Assembly: GCA_905221605.1 (NCBI GenBank)
Contig: CAJNDS010002206.1
Coordinates: forward strand, 291,226 to 355,225
Direction of reading: 5' to 3'
DNA length: 64,000 nt
From: Symbiodinium natans
Lineage: Eukaryota > Sar > Dinophyceae > Suessiales > Symbiodiniaceae
Shown one piece after another: positions 37,220-48,834 of the stretch; within the stretch, counting starts at the first letter, position 1, and each line of letters starts with the position of its first letter. The position numbers were made by a program, and so were the translations under genes. The notes beneath the pieces were generated by a model, which worked only from the letters and a program-made list of their open reading frames with translations, ran no database searches and was not told the origin of the DNA.

Positions 37220-38576
37220 GTGATGGCGGAGGACTCCCTGGCCTGGGGTTGGTGCAGGATGGTCCTGCAAGCCCTAGAGCAAGGAGAGGATGTCACCGGA
37301 AAAGCCATCCAACAGGCAAAGGAGGTGATAACCTCTGAGCTCCCCAACAGAGAGGAACCCCGGCCACCGAAGCAGGTGCTGGGCCAGGACCGGGAGGACG
37401 ACCTTGTGCATGGCGAGGGCACCGACTCAGAAGCGCCCAGCCAAGAGAAGGTTAAGCCTCCGCCTCGCCTGACCAGCATCTCAGCATCATGAGCGCCAAT
37501 GTCACCAGTTTCAACAACGGGCGGGCTACACAGCCGTGGGTCTGAGGCAAAGACGGTGGGACTACACGATTGTGTCCCTCTACCTGAGGGACACGGAAGG
37601 CATGAATGGTCCCACAAATGCGGAGGTGCTATCCTCTCTGGTGGCTTTCGTAAGAACCCTCCCAGAGCCCTGGATCATCTTGGGGGACTGGAACCTGGAC
37701 CCGACTGAAGTTCAGGACACAGCGCTGATTCAGGTGATGAGGGGGAGAATGATAGGCAGTGGAGAAGCTACTTGCAACCATGGAGCGGAGCTGGATTTTG
37801 GGGTAGTGAGCAGGAGCCTGGAAGCCCTGGGGGAGCTGTCTGCTACCTGGGCAGTCCCGTGGAAGCCCCATGCTGCCTTGCACCTCAAAGTCAAGGACGG
37901 TGCCAGCGAATGGAAATCCTGGAAACTTCCCCAGTTCCCGAAACTCACAGCAGACCTCAAAAACCAGGACTGGCAAGAGGTCCAACCCTCCCACTTCGCC
38001 ATAATGGACCGGACATGTGCCCAAGAGGACCAGAGCACCTGGCAGCTGGCGACCTGGGCGGCCAGCGTGGAGCATTGCCACGAAGCTCCCAGGACTGGCA
38101 GAGGGTGGTGTGTGCAGGCCCAATGGGGACCCTTAGTCTTACAGCGCCCTTCCACTGCCCCCAAAGGCTTTGAAGTGGGCTGGTGGGCACGCATTGCCAG
38201 AATCCTGGAAGAGGTGCCGGCCTCCCAGCAGCACCTGCCGGACCTAGGCAATCTCCCAGCCTGCCCAGACATTGCTGAAGGTGCTGCCTTCCTCACCGAA
38301 CTGTCCCGGCAATGCTCAACAACAGCACCACAGTGGCGCTCCTTGAGTGTTGTGGCCAGACACATGGAGGCGGCCCTCCAAATGCAGAGAGCCCAGGAAC
38401 AGCAAGCCCAGTACATGGACTGGCTCCAAGCGGGATTAGCGAAAGGGATGAGACCTCTGTACAGTTCTCTCAAGAAAAGAGTGAGAGAGTCCTGGATCGG
38501 CCCTTCCAAAACCTCCCTGGAGAAGAGCGCCCAGGGGCCAGAAGGAAGCAATGGGTCGCTATTTGGGGAGAGGTAG
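37220..38576 (+). pseudogene. LINE ORF2 N-terminal part, copy A (endonuclease remnant)
   Basis: Two frames. 37220-37492 corresponds to the linker domain (MAEDSLAWGWCRMVLQALEQ). The catalytic start of the apurinic-type endonuclease (SANVTSFNNG) is reached, but the following LQETHL part is deleted. 37536-38576 holds the C-terminal half with PWIILGDWNLDPTEV, the Asp/Asn motif typical of exonuclease-endonuclease-phosphatase folds. A frameshift near 38470 leads into the reverse transcriptase frame. Confidence 0.75.
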
Positions 38577-40870
38577 AGGTTTCCCCCCCGATTGGCCAGA
38601 CCTTACTGGAGGCGGCAAAGTCCTCCCCGCTGTTTAAGATAACAGCAGATGGGCTTGAGGCCATCCTCAAGAATGTCACAGACAAAGCAGGAGGTCTCGA
38701 TGGGCTCACCTATGCTGCCCTCAAAAACCTCCCTGGACCGGCCTATGAGCAGCTCACCCAAGCCCTGAACTTGGCTGAAACCACAGGAGTGGCGCCACAG
38801 CACTGGCAGGCGCACCATGTGGCCCTCCTGCCCAAAAATGCTGACATAGAAAGGCCTGTAACCCTCACATCCATCACCTATCGGCTCTGGTGCTTCTGCA
38901 GAGCGCAGGTCGTAAAGAAATGGATGCGAGAAACTGCAGCGCAGTTCCCATGGGATAAAGCCTCCCCGGGCAACACCTGTCGAGAAACAGGCATGCAGAG
39001 ACTCCTGAGAGGAGAAGTTAGCCGTGCGGCTAACAAGCATGCCTGTGCAGTCCTTTTGGACCTGCAGACTTTCTATGACAGTGTCAACTGGACCAAACTG
39101 GAGGAGCGGATCGTGGCGACCGGCTTCCCGCCAGCTATAGCCCTCCTGGTCATGCAAGTCTACCGGGGAACACGATATCTCGTGGCAGAGGATCTCCTTT
39201 CGGAGGGGATCCTCCCTGCGAGGGGCATCCTAGCAGGGTGCCCTTTCGCAACAATGATGGCCAGGGTTTACCTCCAGCCAATAATGCAAGAAGCCGCTCA
39301 GCTCCACAGTATCACCGCCCTGGACACCTGGGTGGATGATATTGGAGCGGATTTCGAAGCGCGACATCCCGAGCAGGCAGCATTTGCGGTCTATGAAGGT
39401 TACAAAACCCTTCGCCGGCTTTTGGAAGGTAGCGACCTCCGCTTGTCCCTGAAGAAAACAGGCTTCCTGTGCACCACTGCCGAAGCCAGAAGGGAACTAC
39501 AAAAGCTGCGCAAAGATGGGGACCCGGCCATCTGTGACAGCATGAAGGACTTAGGCCTGGACTGTGCCCTGGGTCGGGTCAGGCGAGTCAAGGTGCAAAG
39601 AGCCCGCAGGCACAAAGCGGGCCATCGGCAGAAAAAGCTGAAACAACTGCGAGTGCCGGGTGTACCGGCCAAAGTCCGCCTCTTCAGGGGAGGGGTGGCC
39701 TCCGTCCTTACTTGGGGCCACCAAGCCCAGAGAATGCCACCCACCCGGAGACAGAAGCTCCGGACTGCCTTGGCTGAGCAATGTGGCAGACAGAAAATGG
39801 GCAAGCTGGAGGTGGCGCTATCCTCTGTAAGCGACAGGTACCAGGATCCGGGTCGCACGCTGATGGTCCAGCAGGTTGAAGCCTGGTTCCAGCTCAAGAA
39901 AAGGTGGACCGGAAAGGAAGACCTGCTGGAAAGAACCTGGGGCCTTACAGTCCAAAAACTAGAGGAAGCCAGCAGCAGGTGGCAAATGGTCAAGGGCCCT
40001 CTTGCAGCTACCGTTGCCTACCTGCTCGACCTTGGGTGGCAGCCTAGGGATAGTGATGCGTGGCTGGATACCCGGACCGCCAGGCACACCATGTACACCC
40101 CACAACAGGAGTGTCGTGTCCTTGACCTCCTCCAGCAAACTTATCAGGAAGAAGTGGACCGCCGTATCGCCACCGGCCTAGCTGCTCCTGAGCCAAAAGG
40201 GGGCATTGATTGGACAGTAGGGAGGAAACTGTTGGAACACGAAAGCCTCTGCCCTGAGGTGTGTTTGGCAGGGAGCCCTGGTGGTGTGCAGCCAAAACTC
40301 TGCCGTCAAGGTGTGCCCCCGGTGCCACCAGGAAGCGGGCTGGGAGCATGTGCTCTTGGACTGTGCCTGGTGGGAAGCCCAGAACTGGGAGCTACCAGTA
40401 TGGTTCCAAGAAGGCAGGGCCCAAGGCCCGTGTGGACCAGGGGCCTCCCGCCTAAACCCGACTGGCAGGTACCACCTCCCCAGGAAGACAAGCCCACCTT
40501 CTTGGGCATATGGGCCAGCCAAGAGGCCCTCAGTGACCCGGAGCTTGTCTACGGCACAGATGCTAGCGGGGGCCCTTTCACGGCGGACCCGAGACTCCGG
40601 CAGGTAGCCTACGCAGTGGTGGCCTGCAAAAAGCAGGGCCAAGACTATGTCCAGGTCGGGGCAATCGTCGGCCAAGTCCCAGGCCCTCAGACGGTTTTTC
40701 GAGGTGAGATGTATGCAGTTTTGCAACTGGCCCGATATACTGAAGGCCCCGTTGACACGACACTAGACTGCCTTGGTGTCCCGAAACGAGTCCGCAGCCC
40801 AAAACCGGGGAAAACCCACGGTGACATCTGGTGGGAGCTGCAAGCCACGGATGTCGACCGCCAAAAATGA
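38312..40870 (+). pseudogene. LINE ORF2 reverse transcriptase and RNase H, copy A
   Basis: Genuine LINE frame from about 38475. Fingers/palm motifs: DKAGGLDGLTYAALKNLPGP, then NTCRETGMQRLLRGEV, motif A AVLLDLQTFYDSVNW, motif B RGILAGCPFATMMARVYL and motif C WVDDIGADF with the catalytic DD. A thumb region with a Zn-like CPRC in other copies follows. RNase H begins VYGTDASGGPFTADPR (Asp) with FRGEMYAVLQL (Glu). The frame ends at 40870 by a one-base shift; the end of RNase H continues in 40831-41718. Confidence 0.85.
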
Positions 40871-41718
40871 AATGGGTCCCGTCCCATGTTTCAAAGGAGG
40901 ATTTCCTCCGGAAGGTCGGTGCGGAAAACTCGTGGAGGCAGCAGGTCAATGACCTGGCAGATACACTGTGTGGGGAAAAAGCGGCTGAGCTGGCCCGCCC
41001 CGAGGCCCGGGCAGCCAGCCAATATCAGGACCATTGCAGCAAGAAAGCCCAAGAGTTCCTGGCGAGCAGGGCTGAAAAGATCCTCACCGCTGTAGGAGAA
41101 AACCAGCACCCAGTCTACAAGGTCTTCCTGCAGGACAAGCAGGCCCGCAAACACCCCGAGGCCAATGCAAGGCCCTGTAAAAAACGGGTGGGATCCAACA
41201 TAGGTCGTGGCCACACCACTACCCAGCAGGAATGGTTCCAGGAACTGGTCCGGACCAAATCCATACATGCCTGGGAATGGGACGGTCTCAACCTCCGGTG
41301 TGCCCAGTGCCAACTAAAACTTTTGCACACCAAAAACCGCAAGACCTTAGAGGCGTTGGCAGCACACCAATGTGCGCATCAAGGGAGGGTTGCGATTGAA
41401 GGGGTTCATGTCACGCATGTTTTGAAACTTTTAGGAACTAGGCAGCTTTGGGTGTGCGAGGGTTGTGGTGGCCAGCTGTCCCTAAAAACCCGAACGGTTT
41501 CGCAAAAACTTGCTGCAGCTTGTTGTTTTAAAAAGGACTCCCGATGTAAGTCGCAATTCAAGCCAGAAACGACAAATCCCATCCGCAGCCTTTTTCAGCC
41601 AGCGCAGGCAGCCAAGCCAGTAGAAGGGCCCAACCCCCCCGTGCGCAATGGCGGAAATGAAGCAGGAGGACCTGCCCTCCCAGGGCCAGGAGGCCCAGGA
41701 GGCCCCAGTGAAGAGTGA
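40831..41718 (+). pseudogene. LINE ORF2 RNase H end and Cys/His tail, copy A
   Basis: Begins with KMKWVPSHVSKEDF and NDLADTLCG, the last RNase H elements. The tail holds LRCAQCQLKLLHTKN ... HQCAHQGR and LWVCEGCGGQLSLKT ... CCFKKDSRCK, two Cys/His modules probably used in nucleic-acid binding. Present almost identically in copy B. Confidence 0.75.
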
Positions 41719-43097
41719 AGAAGAAAAGCCGGAGGGTGGGGCCCCCCCGGAGCCAAAGGCTCTACACCACCCCACCGGCGACGACACTCAGGAGGGGCTA
41801 CCCTCCCAAGCCAGTGCCTCCTCCAATGCAGCCCCTGCCGAGACAAAGGAGGAAAACAACCAGGAACTGCCAACCACAACACCGGCAGGGGAGGGGCAGC
41901 CGAGGCAAAGGCTTGGGAGAATAGAAAGAGGGAGGTTCCTCCTCCAAACAGGCAGCCCGGCAAAGCCCAAGGCAAGGGAGAGTTCCTGCTCGAACGCAGG
42001 ACCCCGGCGCAGAGGTTCGTAGATGACTACACCTTGCAGAGGCAGAGAAACAGGCCGGGTAAGAAAGCCAGGGCTCAGAGGCAGCACTGTCTCCGAGGCA
42101 GCCCAAAGGGTCCCGCCCATGCCACCGCCAGCCAAACGTGCCGCCCACCCTGGATGGGGGCACGAAGAATGGGAAGGATGGCAGCAATGGGGGGACGAGC
42201 ATTGGTCCGGAGGGTGGTCCTCCAGCTGGTGGGGGGCCTCCCGAGAAGCCCTCAGGAGGGGATAGAGCCTGCCCCAGTGGAGGGGCAGGACCAGGAGGAC
42301 CAGGAGCCCCCGGCAGACCTTAACACGGGCACCAGGCCCTATAACGAGGGAGGTAACCTTACCCTCCGAGCAAGCAGCCGCGGTCGAGGCAATGGCCTAG
42401 CCAACCAGATGCCCGACCAGGCCTCGCATGAGGTCCAGGGCAAGATCCGGTACCTGACGCTTGCTCGGGGAGGGTCAAGGGTGGTGTATACCCTTGACCG
42501 GGAACCCCGCTGGGTCCTGAAGGTGGGCCCCCAAGATGCCCACCACTTTGAGTGGGAGCTGTTTGCGCTGTCCCTCGACTCCTGGCCCCAGGTCTGCCGG
42601 AGGTTCACCGATGGTGGCCCCCATCCGCCCAACACCGGACGGTTCGTTCCTCCAGATGTGCATTATGTTGTGCTTCTGGTGCGGACTACGCCTTCCGGAG
42701 GGGTACTTCCATCCCCGAGATCAAGGGGAGCATAACTGGGGGTACTTGGGAATGGCCAAGTACCACCGGTTAACGTCCCTGGACGTAGCCAACTGGAGCA
42801 CGAGGGAACACTATGGTTTCCCCAGCCAAACCCGGCTCGTCTCGTTCTCCCACCCTTAGCAGCAAAGTCAAGAGGTGGGTCAGCCTCCACCATGCCAGCA
42901 TCCCCATGCTGGCAAGCCTGTTGCTGTGGGAGTTAAAGAACATGGACATGGTGTTTGTCGAGGCTCTCATCGACATGAAAGTCCTGTATGAGTTGCCGTC
43001 GCCAGACTATGGGCTAGCACGACCCCTCGGCAACATCATGGAGGAGCCTCGCTGGGAGTTGGTTCCACTGCGGGAACCACCAGCTGATGCAGCCTAG
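41719..43097 (+). pseudogene. Extra 3' module of LINE copy A, weakly protein-kinase-like
   Basis: Absent from copy B and broken into at least three frames (42034-42735, 42536-42859, 42813-43097). A Pro/Gly-rich linker is followed by VVYTLDREPRWVLKVGPQD and EWELFAL, which recall the kinase Lys and Glu. In the last frame LPSPDYGLARPLGN recalls the DFG region, but a convincing HRD loop is not visible. This could be a captured host domain or the true C-terminal domain of the full LINE. Low confidence. Confidence 0.35.
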
Positions 43098-43330
43098 GAG
43101 GTTGCATCCTCCCAGCGAGGAGCTCTTTGCCAGGAGGTTTCATTCCTCTCATGAGGTACAGCCTCTGGTAGCATCCCAAAGAGGATGGTAGCCTAGGAGG
43201 AGGTTTTTCCTCCCCTGTACTTTAGGGCCAAGAGGGCCATCAGTAGTGCCAGTACAGAGGCACGGTTTTCACAACCCAAACACCAAGACGGTGGATCGCA
43301 TTTGTTCGCTCAACTCGGAAAAAAAAATTA
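43098..43330 (+). other. LINE copy A 3' untranslated region and tail
   Basis: Dense in short hairpins: GGAGGTTGCATCCTCC at 43097-43112, AGGAGG ... CCTCTC near 43135, GGAGGAGGTTTTTCCTCC near 43196. It ends with CCAAACACCAAGACGGTGGA and an A-rich terminus. The same tail ends X1, X2 and, in variant form, copy B, and is the likely recognition sequence of the reverse transcriptase. Confidence 0.65.
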
Positions 43331-43342
43331 AACCCAGGTTCC

Positions 43343-43363
43343 CCGTAGCCATTTTGGCTCAAG
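43343..43363 (+). other. Dinoflagellate spliced leader, exact 21-nt match
   Basis: Reads CCGTAGCCATTTTGGCTCAA plus G, identical to the conserved part of the 22-nt leader added to dinoflagellate nuclear mRNAs by trans-splicing. Here it is in genomic DNA at the 5' end of element X2, 10 bp after the A-rich end of LINE copy A. That is the signature of a trans-spliced RNA copied back into the genome. Confidence 0.9.
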
Positions 43364-44106
43364 GCTCTCGGCTCGAGTGAGAAGGCAAGTGGTAGGCAGT
43401 TTTCAGGTAGGGTAGCTGCCTAGATGCCATGGAGCCCACCCTCTAAGAGGGATAGCCTGGCTATCATAACCTCAGAGGTGAACCGAGAGGGAAGGTGCAT
43501 CCTTCGACTGGAGCGAACAACCAGGGCAGGGCAATTCCGCGATGCCCAGTTCCTGGAGCAGAGTTTCAGCGAGCGTGCCAAACAGGGATGCCTTCCATGG
43601 GCCTCGTGGCCAAGTGGCACCGAGGCAGCAGAGAGGTGCAGACCCTCTGACCCGAACAGATAGGGGCAAGGGCCGGCGGGCAGGGATCAGCCCAGTATGC
43701 TCGGGGGAGGTTCTAAGTGCAGAATGTATATGCCTTGCTGTGCACCAGGAGGGATGCCCTCTTACTGACAGGAAAGGGAGAAGGGTAGTTTGCAAGCGGA
43801 CATGAGGCAATCCGCACCCACAGATAGGGGCTACCCTCTCACTCAGTACTGAGAAGAGGAGCGACTGGTGGGGCTCGGTGGAGCTTAGCAGCAGCGAGAG
43901 GTGCCACCCTCTAGTGAGAGGCTGAGGCAATGACCTCATAGGCTTGAGGTCCCACCCTCAGTAGTGGCACTAGTAGCAGAAGGCTTTACCTGTACAGTTA
44001 GCCTCTGCTGCTCAAGATAGTGTAGTGGTACTTAGCAGTACGGACTCCGGTCCCAAACACCAAGACGGTGGACTCGCAAACCAAGCTCAACTCGGAAAAA
44101 AAATTA
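43343..44106 (+). mobile_element. Non-coding retroelement X2 (internally deleted relative of X1)
   Basis: Follows X1 from its start to GTATGCTCGGGGG, then jumps about 980 bp to AGGTTCTAAGTGCAGAATG, and again follows X1 to the shared tail and A-rich end GGAAAAAAAATTA (about 44093-44105). The missing part corresponds roughly to 34787-35768 of X1. The junction lacks clear GT-AG ends, so a deletion is more likely than a spliced intron. 5' end carries the complete spliced leader. Confidence 0.75.
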
Positions 44107-44231
44107 AACCCAGGTTCTGGCTCAAGTTTTCGGCCCAAGGAGTAGCCTGAGGGAAAGTTTCGGAGGTCTCAGCCTTCCTAGCCTGGTAGCCAGCCTAGGA
44201 CAGTTTGCCCAGAGGTGCCTTCCTCTTAGCC

Positions 44232-45004
44232 ATGGCCCCCCGCGAATACATCTGTTGCAGTGGCCAAAGCTGCAAAGGATGGATTTGGGCAGACAAGGCT
44301 CAGCCGCACATGCTCTGCAAGAAATGCAGAACACCCTGGGCAAACAGCATTCGCAAGGCGAGACAGAACTGGAGCCAGTGGAAGCCACAATGGCCTACAG
44401 TGGCCGAGGCCGCTTACTGGCAGCCGCCAAAGAAGCCCAAGCCTCCGAAAACACCACTGCCGAACAAGGTCCTGCAAGCCCTTGGAGTGGCGTGGGACAA
44501 TGTGCCTGAAGAGGTGCAAAAGAACCTCCAGGAGGCAGGGTACAAACCACCCAAGGCACACTCCCAAGCTGCAAGCCAGGCCAGCCAGAGCTGGCAAAGC
44601 GCAGCTGGCAAGCTCAAGCACATTTTCTGATCAAAAAGATTGGCCTGCAGAAGCGCATCGACATGGCGAAGGAGTCATTAAGGCAGCTTCTACAAGAAAT
44701 GATCGTGCTGAATGAGCAAGCTGAGAGGGCACAGAAGGCAGTCGAGGCAAGCTCAGGCCTACTCAAAGAGAAAGTCTTCTGCGAATCCGCTGCGGACATG
44801 GAGGTCGACAGCATCCTCCATGAACTGGGGGTAAGCCTCAACGAGGAGCAAGAGAAGAAACTCCATGAGATTAAAGCGGAGCGAGAAGCAAAGAGGCGTC
44901 GCACACAGGAGGGCCCCACCCCTCCGGGCCTTGAGGAGCACACCCAGGAGGGGATGCCTCCCGGCAATGCCAATGCCCCGCCGGGGTTGGGCCCGGTGGC
45001 CTAG
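44232..45004 (+). pseudogene. LINE ORF1, copy B, deleted and frameshifted
   Basis: Same start (MAPREYICC) and zinc module as copy A. The VKEEVDDLTDLCQKHEAALP region of copies A and C is missing, and the frame stops at 44630 after AAGKLKHIF. It reopens at 44663 (MAKESLRQLLQ) and runs through the coiled coil to PPGLGPVA at 45004. Confidence 0.75.
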
Positions 45005-45013
45005 GGACTCGGC

Positions 45014-46232
45014 GTGTGGGGCCTGGAGCCCCAAAGCAAGGGCCCCACAGAGCCAATGTGCGACCCCAGCCCAGGGCTGGAACACATGCTGCGAACTGCC
45101 CAGCAGTTCCTGGTTGCATGTGCTGAATACTGCAAGCGAGGTGCTCACATCAATCTACATGGGAAAAGATTGAGGGAGGCCTTGGGGAAACAACTTACTG
45201 CAGATAGCAGTGGTTGTGAGCAAGGCTGGCAGAAGCCCAGCCACTTTTGTCGGCCTGGAAAGGACGTTACAGATGATGAGCCACCAGCAGACGACGAACA
45301 AATGAAGCCACTGTGGGAGGTGAACCCTGATGGGAACCCTCTGGTTACCCCAGGCCCCCCCCCACCAAAACGGCATGATGAAGCCCAGAAGGTGATACCT
45401 TCCCCCTGCAGCCCAGAAGAATTGGGTTCGGAGATGACATGGCAGGAGGTGGTCAGCCTCCTGGAAGACCAAGCGAGCCTTCCAGGCGAAGGAAGCCACC
45501 CTTCTAAGCTTCATCGAAGCCCAAGAGGAGGTGATGGCGGAGGACTCCCTGGCCTGGGGTTGGTGCAGGATGGTCCTGCATGCCCTAGAGCAAGGAGAGG
45601 ATGTCACCGGGAAAGCCATCCAACAGGCAAAGGAGGTGATAACCTCTGAGCTCCCCAAGAGTGAGGAGCCCCTGACACCGGAACAGGTGCTGGGCCAGCA
45701 GGAACGAGAGGAAGACCTTGCGCATGGCGAGGGCACCGACTCAGAAGCGCCCAGTCATGAGAAGGTTCAACCTTCCGCCTCGCCTGACCAGTATCTCAGC
45801 ATCATGAGCGCCAATGTCACCAGTTTCAACAACGGGGCGTTGGAGTGGGTAACCTCCTCCAAAGCCAAGGTGGTGTGTCTGCAGGAAACCCACCTCACAC
45901 CGGAACTGCTGCATGGAAGGCGAGCCACACTGCAATCCCTAGGATGGGATCTCTATGCTGAGCCGGCCTCCCTGTCGGACAAGGGCACAAGGTTGGGGGG
46001 CACTGCTTGTGCCTTTCCCAAAAATAGCGGCGTGTGGCAAAAAGCCACCTACCAATGCAAAGGGTCTGAGACAAAGACGGTGGGACTACACGATTGTGTC
46101 CCTCTACCTGAGGGACACGGAAGGCCTGAATGGTCCCACAAACGCAGAGGTGCTATCCTCTCTGGTGGCTTTCGTAAGAACCCTCCCAGAGCCCTGGATC
46201 ATCTTGGGGGACTGGAACCTGGACCCGACTGA
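45014..46232 (+). pseudogene. LINE ORF2 N-terminal part and endonuclease start, copy B
   Basis: 45014-45649 encodes the start of ORF2 (MWGLEPQSKGPTEPMCDPSP), 9 nt after the ORF1 stop, as in copy C. A frameshift near 45480 moves to 45531-46232, which contains the best preserved endonuclease N-terminus: SIMSANVTSFNNGALEWVTS, then VVCLQETHLTPELLHGRRAT (the Asn and Glu of the fold). It shifts frame again near 46060. Confidence 0.75.
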
Positions 46233-48834
46233 AGTTCAGGACACAGCGCTGATTCAGGTGATGCGGGGGAGAATGGTAGCCACTGGAGAAGCTACATGCA
46301 ACCATGGCGCGGAGCTGGATTTTGGGGTAGTGAGTAGGAGCCTGGAAGCCCTAGTGGAGTTGTCTGCTACCTGGACAGTCCCGTGGAAACCACATGCAGC
46401 CTTGCACCTCAAAGTCAAGGACGGTGCCAGCGAATGGAAATCCTGGAAACTTCCCCAGTTCCCGAAACTCACAGCAGACCTCAAAAACCAGGAATGGCAA
46501 GAGGTCCAACCCTCCCATTTCGCCATAATGGACAGGACCTGTGCCCAAGAGGACCAGAGCACCTGGCAGCTGGCGACCTGGGCGGCCAGCCTGGAGCACT
46601 GCCACGAAGCTCCGAGGACTGGCAGAGGGTGGTGTGTGCAGGCCCAATGGGGACCCTTAGTCTTGCAGCGCCCTTCCACTGCCCCCAAAGGCTCTGAAGT
46701 GGGCTGGTGGGCACGCATAGCCAAATTACTGGAAGAAGTGCCAGCCTCCCAGCAGCACCTACCAGACCTAGGCACTCTCCAAGCCTGCCAAGACATTGCT
46801 GAAGGTACTGCCTTCCTCACAGAACTGTACCGGCAATGTTCAGCAACAGCACCACAGTGGCGTTGTGGCCAGACACAAGGAGGCGGCCCTCCAAATGCAG
46901 AGAGCCAAGGAGCAGCAGGCCCAGTACAAAAATCCGCCCCGCTGTTTAAAATAACGGCAGACGTGCTCGAGGCCATCCTCAAGAATGTCACCGACAAAGC
47001 AGGAGGTCTTGATGGGCTCACCTATGCTGCCCTCAAAAACCTCCCTGGACCGGCCTATGAGCAGCTCACCCAAGCCCTGAACTTGGCTGAAGCCACAGGA
47101 GTGGCGCCACAGCACTGGCAGGCGCACCATGTGGCACTCCTGCCCAAAAATGCTGACATAGAAAGGCCCATAACCCTCACATCCATCACCTATCGGCTTT
47201 GGTGCTTCTGCAGAGCACAGGTCGTCAAGAAATGGATGCGAGAAACTGCAGAGCAGTTCCCATGGGATAAAGCCTCCCCGGGTAACACTTGTCTAGAAAC
47301 AGGCATGCAGAGACTCCTGAGAGGAGAGGTCAGCCGCGCAGCTAACAAACATGCCTGTGCGGTCCTTTTGGACCTGCAGACTTTCTATGACAGTGTTAAC
47401 TGGACCAAATTGGAGGAGCGGATAGTGGCGACCGGATTTCCGCCAGCTATCGCCCTCCTGGTCATGCAAGTCTACCGGGGAACGAGATATCTCGTGGCAG
47501 AGGATCTCCTTTCGGAGGGGATCCTCCCTGCGAGGGGCATCCTAGCAGGGTGCCCTTTCGCAACAATGATGGCCAGGGTTTACCTCCAGCCAATAATGCA
47601 AGAAGCCGCTCAGCTCCACAGTATCACCGCCCTAGACGCCTGGGTGGATGACATTGGAGCGGATTTCGAAGCACGACATCCTGAGCAGGCAGCGTTTGCG
47701 GTCTATGAAGGTTACAAAACCCTTCGCCGGCTTCTGGAAGGTAGTGACCTCCGTTTGTCCCTGAAGAAAACAGGCTTCCTGTGCAGCACTGCAGAAGCCA
47801 GGAGGGAGCTACAGAAGCTGCGCAAAGATGGGGACCCGGCTATCTGTGATAGCATGAAGGATTTAGGCCTGGACTGTGCCCTGGGTCGGGTCCGGAGGGT
47901 CAAGGTGCAAAGAGCCCGCAGGCACAAAGCGGGCCAACGGCAGAAGAAGTTGAAACAACTGAGAGTCCCGGGTGTGCCGGACAAGGCCCGCCTCTTCAGA
48001 GGAGGGGTTGCCTCCGTCCTTACTTGGGGCCACCAAGCCCAGGGAATGCCGCCCACCCGGAGACAGAAGCTCCGGACTGCCTTGGCTGAGCAGTGTGGCA
48101 GACAAAAAATGGGCAACCTGGAGGTGGCTCTGTCCTCTGTAAGCGACAGGTACCAGGATCCGGGTCGCACGCTGATGGTCCAGCAAGTTGAAGCCTGGTT
48201 CCAGCTCAAGAAGAGGTGGGCCGGCAAGGAAGACCTGCTGGAAAGAACCTGGGGCCTTACAGTCCAAAAACTGGAAGAAGCCAGCAGCCGGTGGCAAATG
48301 GTTAAGGGCCCTCTTGCAGCTACCGTTGCATACCTGCTCGACCTGGGTTGGCAGCCTAGAGACAGTGATGAGTGGCTGGACACCCGGGGCACCAGGCACA
48401 CCATGTACACCCCACAGCAGGAGTGTCGTGTCCTTGACCTCCTCCAGCAAACTTATCAGGAAGAAGTAGACCGCCGCATCGCCACCAGCCTCGCTGCTCC
48501 TGAGCTAAAAGGGGGAATAGATTGGACAGTAGGGAGGAAACTGTTGGGGGGTTTTAAGAAAGAAGGGCGAACCACGAAAGCAGCTGCCCTGAGGTGTGTT
48601 TGGCAGAGTGCCCTGGTGTGCAGCCAGAACTCTGCCGTCAAGGTGTGCCCCCGGTGCCGGGAGCATGTGCTCCTGGATTGTGCCTGGTGGGAACTGGGAG
48701 CTGCCAGCATGGTTCCAAGAAGGCAGGGCCCAAGGCCCGCGATCGCTGTGGACCAGGGGCCTCCCACCCAAACCCGAATGGCAGGTACCACCTCCTCAGG
48801 AAGACAATCCCATCTTTTTGGGCATATGGGCTGA
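45955..48834 (+). pseudogene. LINE ORF2 endonuclease C-terminus and reverse transcriptase, copy B
   Basis: The longest LINE frame in the window (959 codons; genuine from about 46060). It holds IILGDWNLDPTEV (endonuclease), then the complete reverse transcriptase with LLDLQTFYDSVNW, GILAGCPFATMMARVYL and WVDDIGADF, and the thumb with KVCPRCREHVLLDCAWW, a Cys/His knuckle. About 150 bp before the polymerase are deleted (junction near 46863-46928). The frame is lost near 48700, after which RNase H continues in 48596-50059. Confidence 0.85.

Larger units (their letters stand above)
36219..43330 (+). mobile_element. LINE (non-LTR) retrotransposon copy A
   Basis: Starts with the relic TTTGGCTCAAG (36219-36229) and ends with the shared tail and an A-rich end GGAAAAAAAAATTA. 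Order: ORF1 (zinc finger and coiled coil), ORF2 (endonuclease remnant, reverse transcriptase, RNase H, Cys/His tail), then an extra 3' module missing from copy B. It is broken by several frameshifts and by deletion of about 500 bp at the ORF1/ORF2 joint and of the endonuclease N-terminus. Confidence 0.85.
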
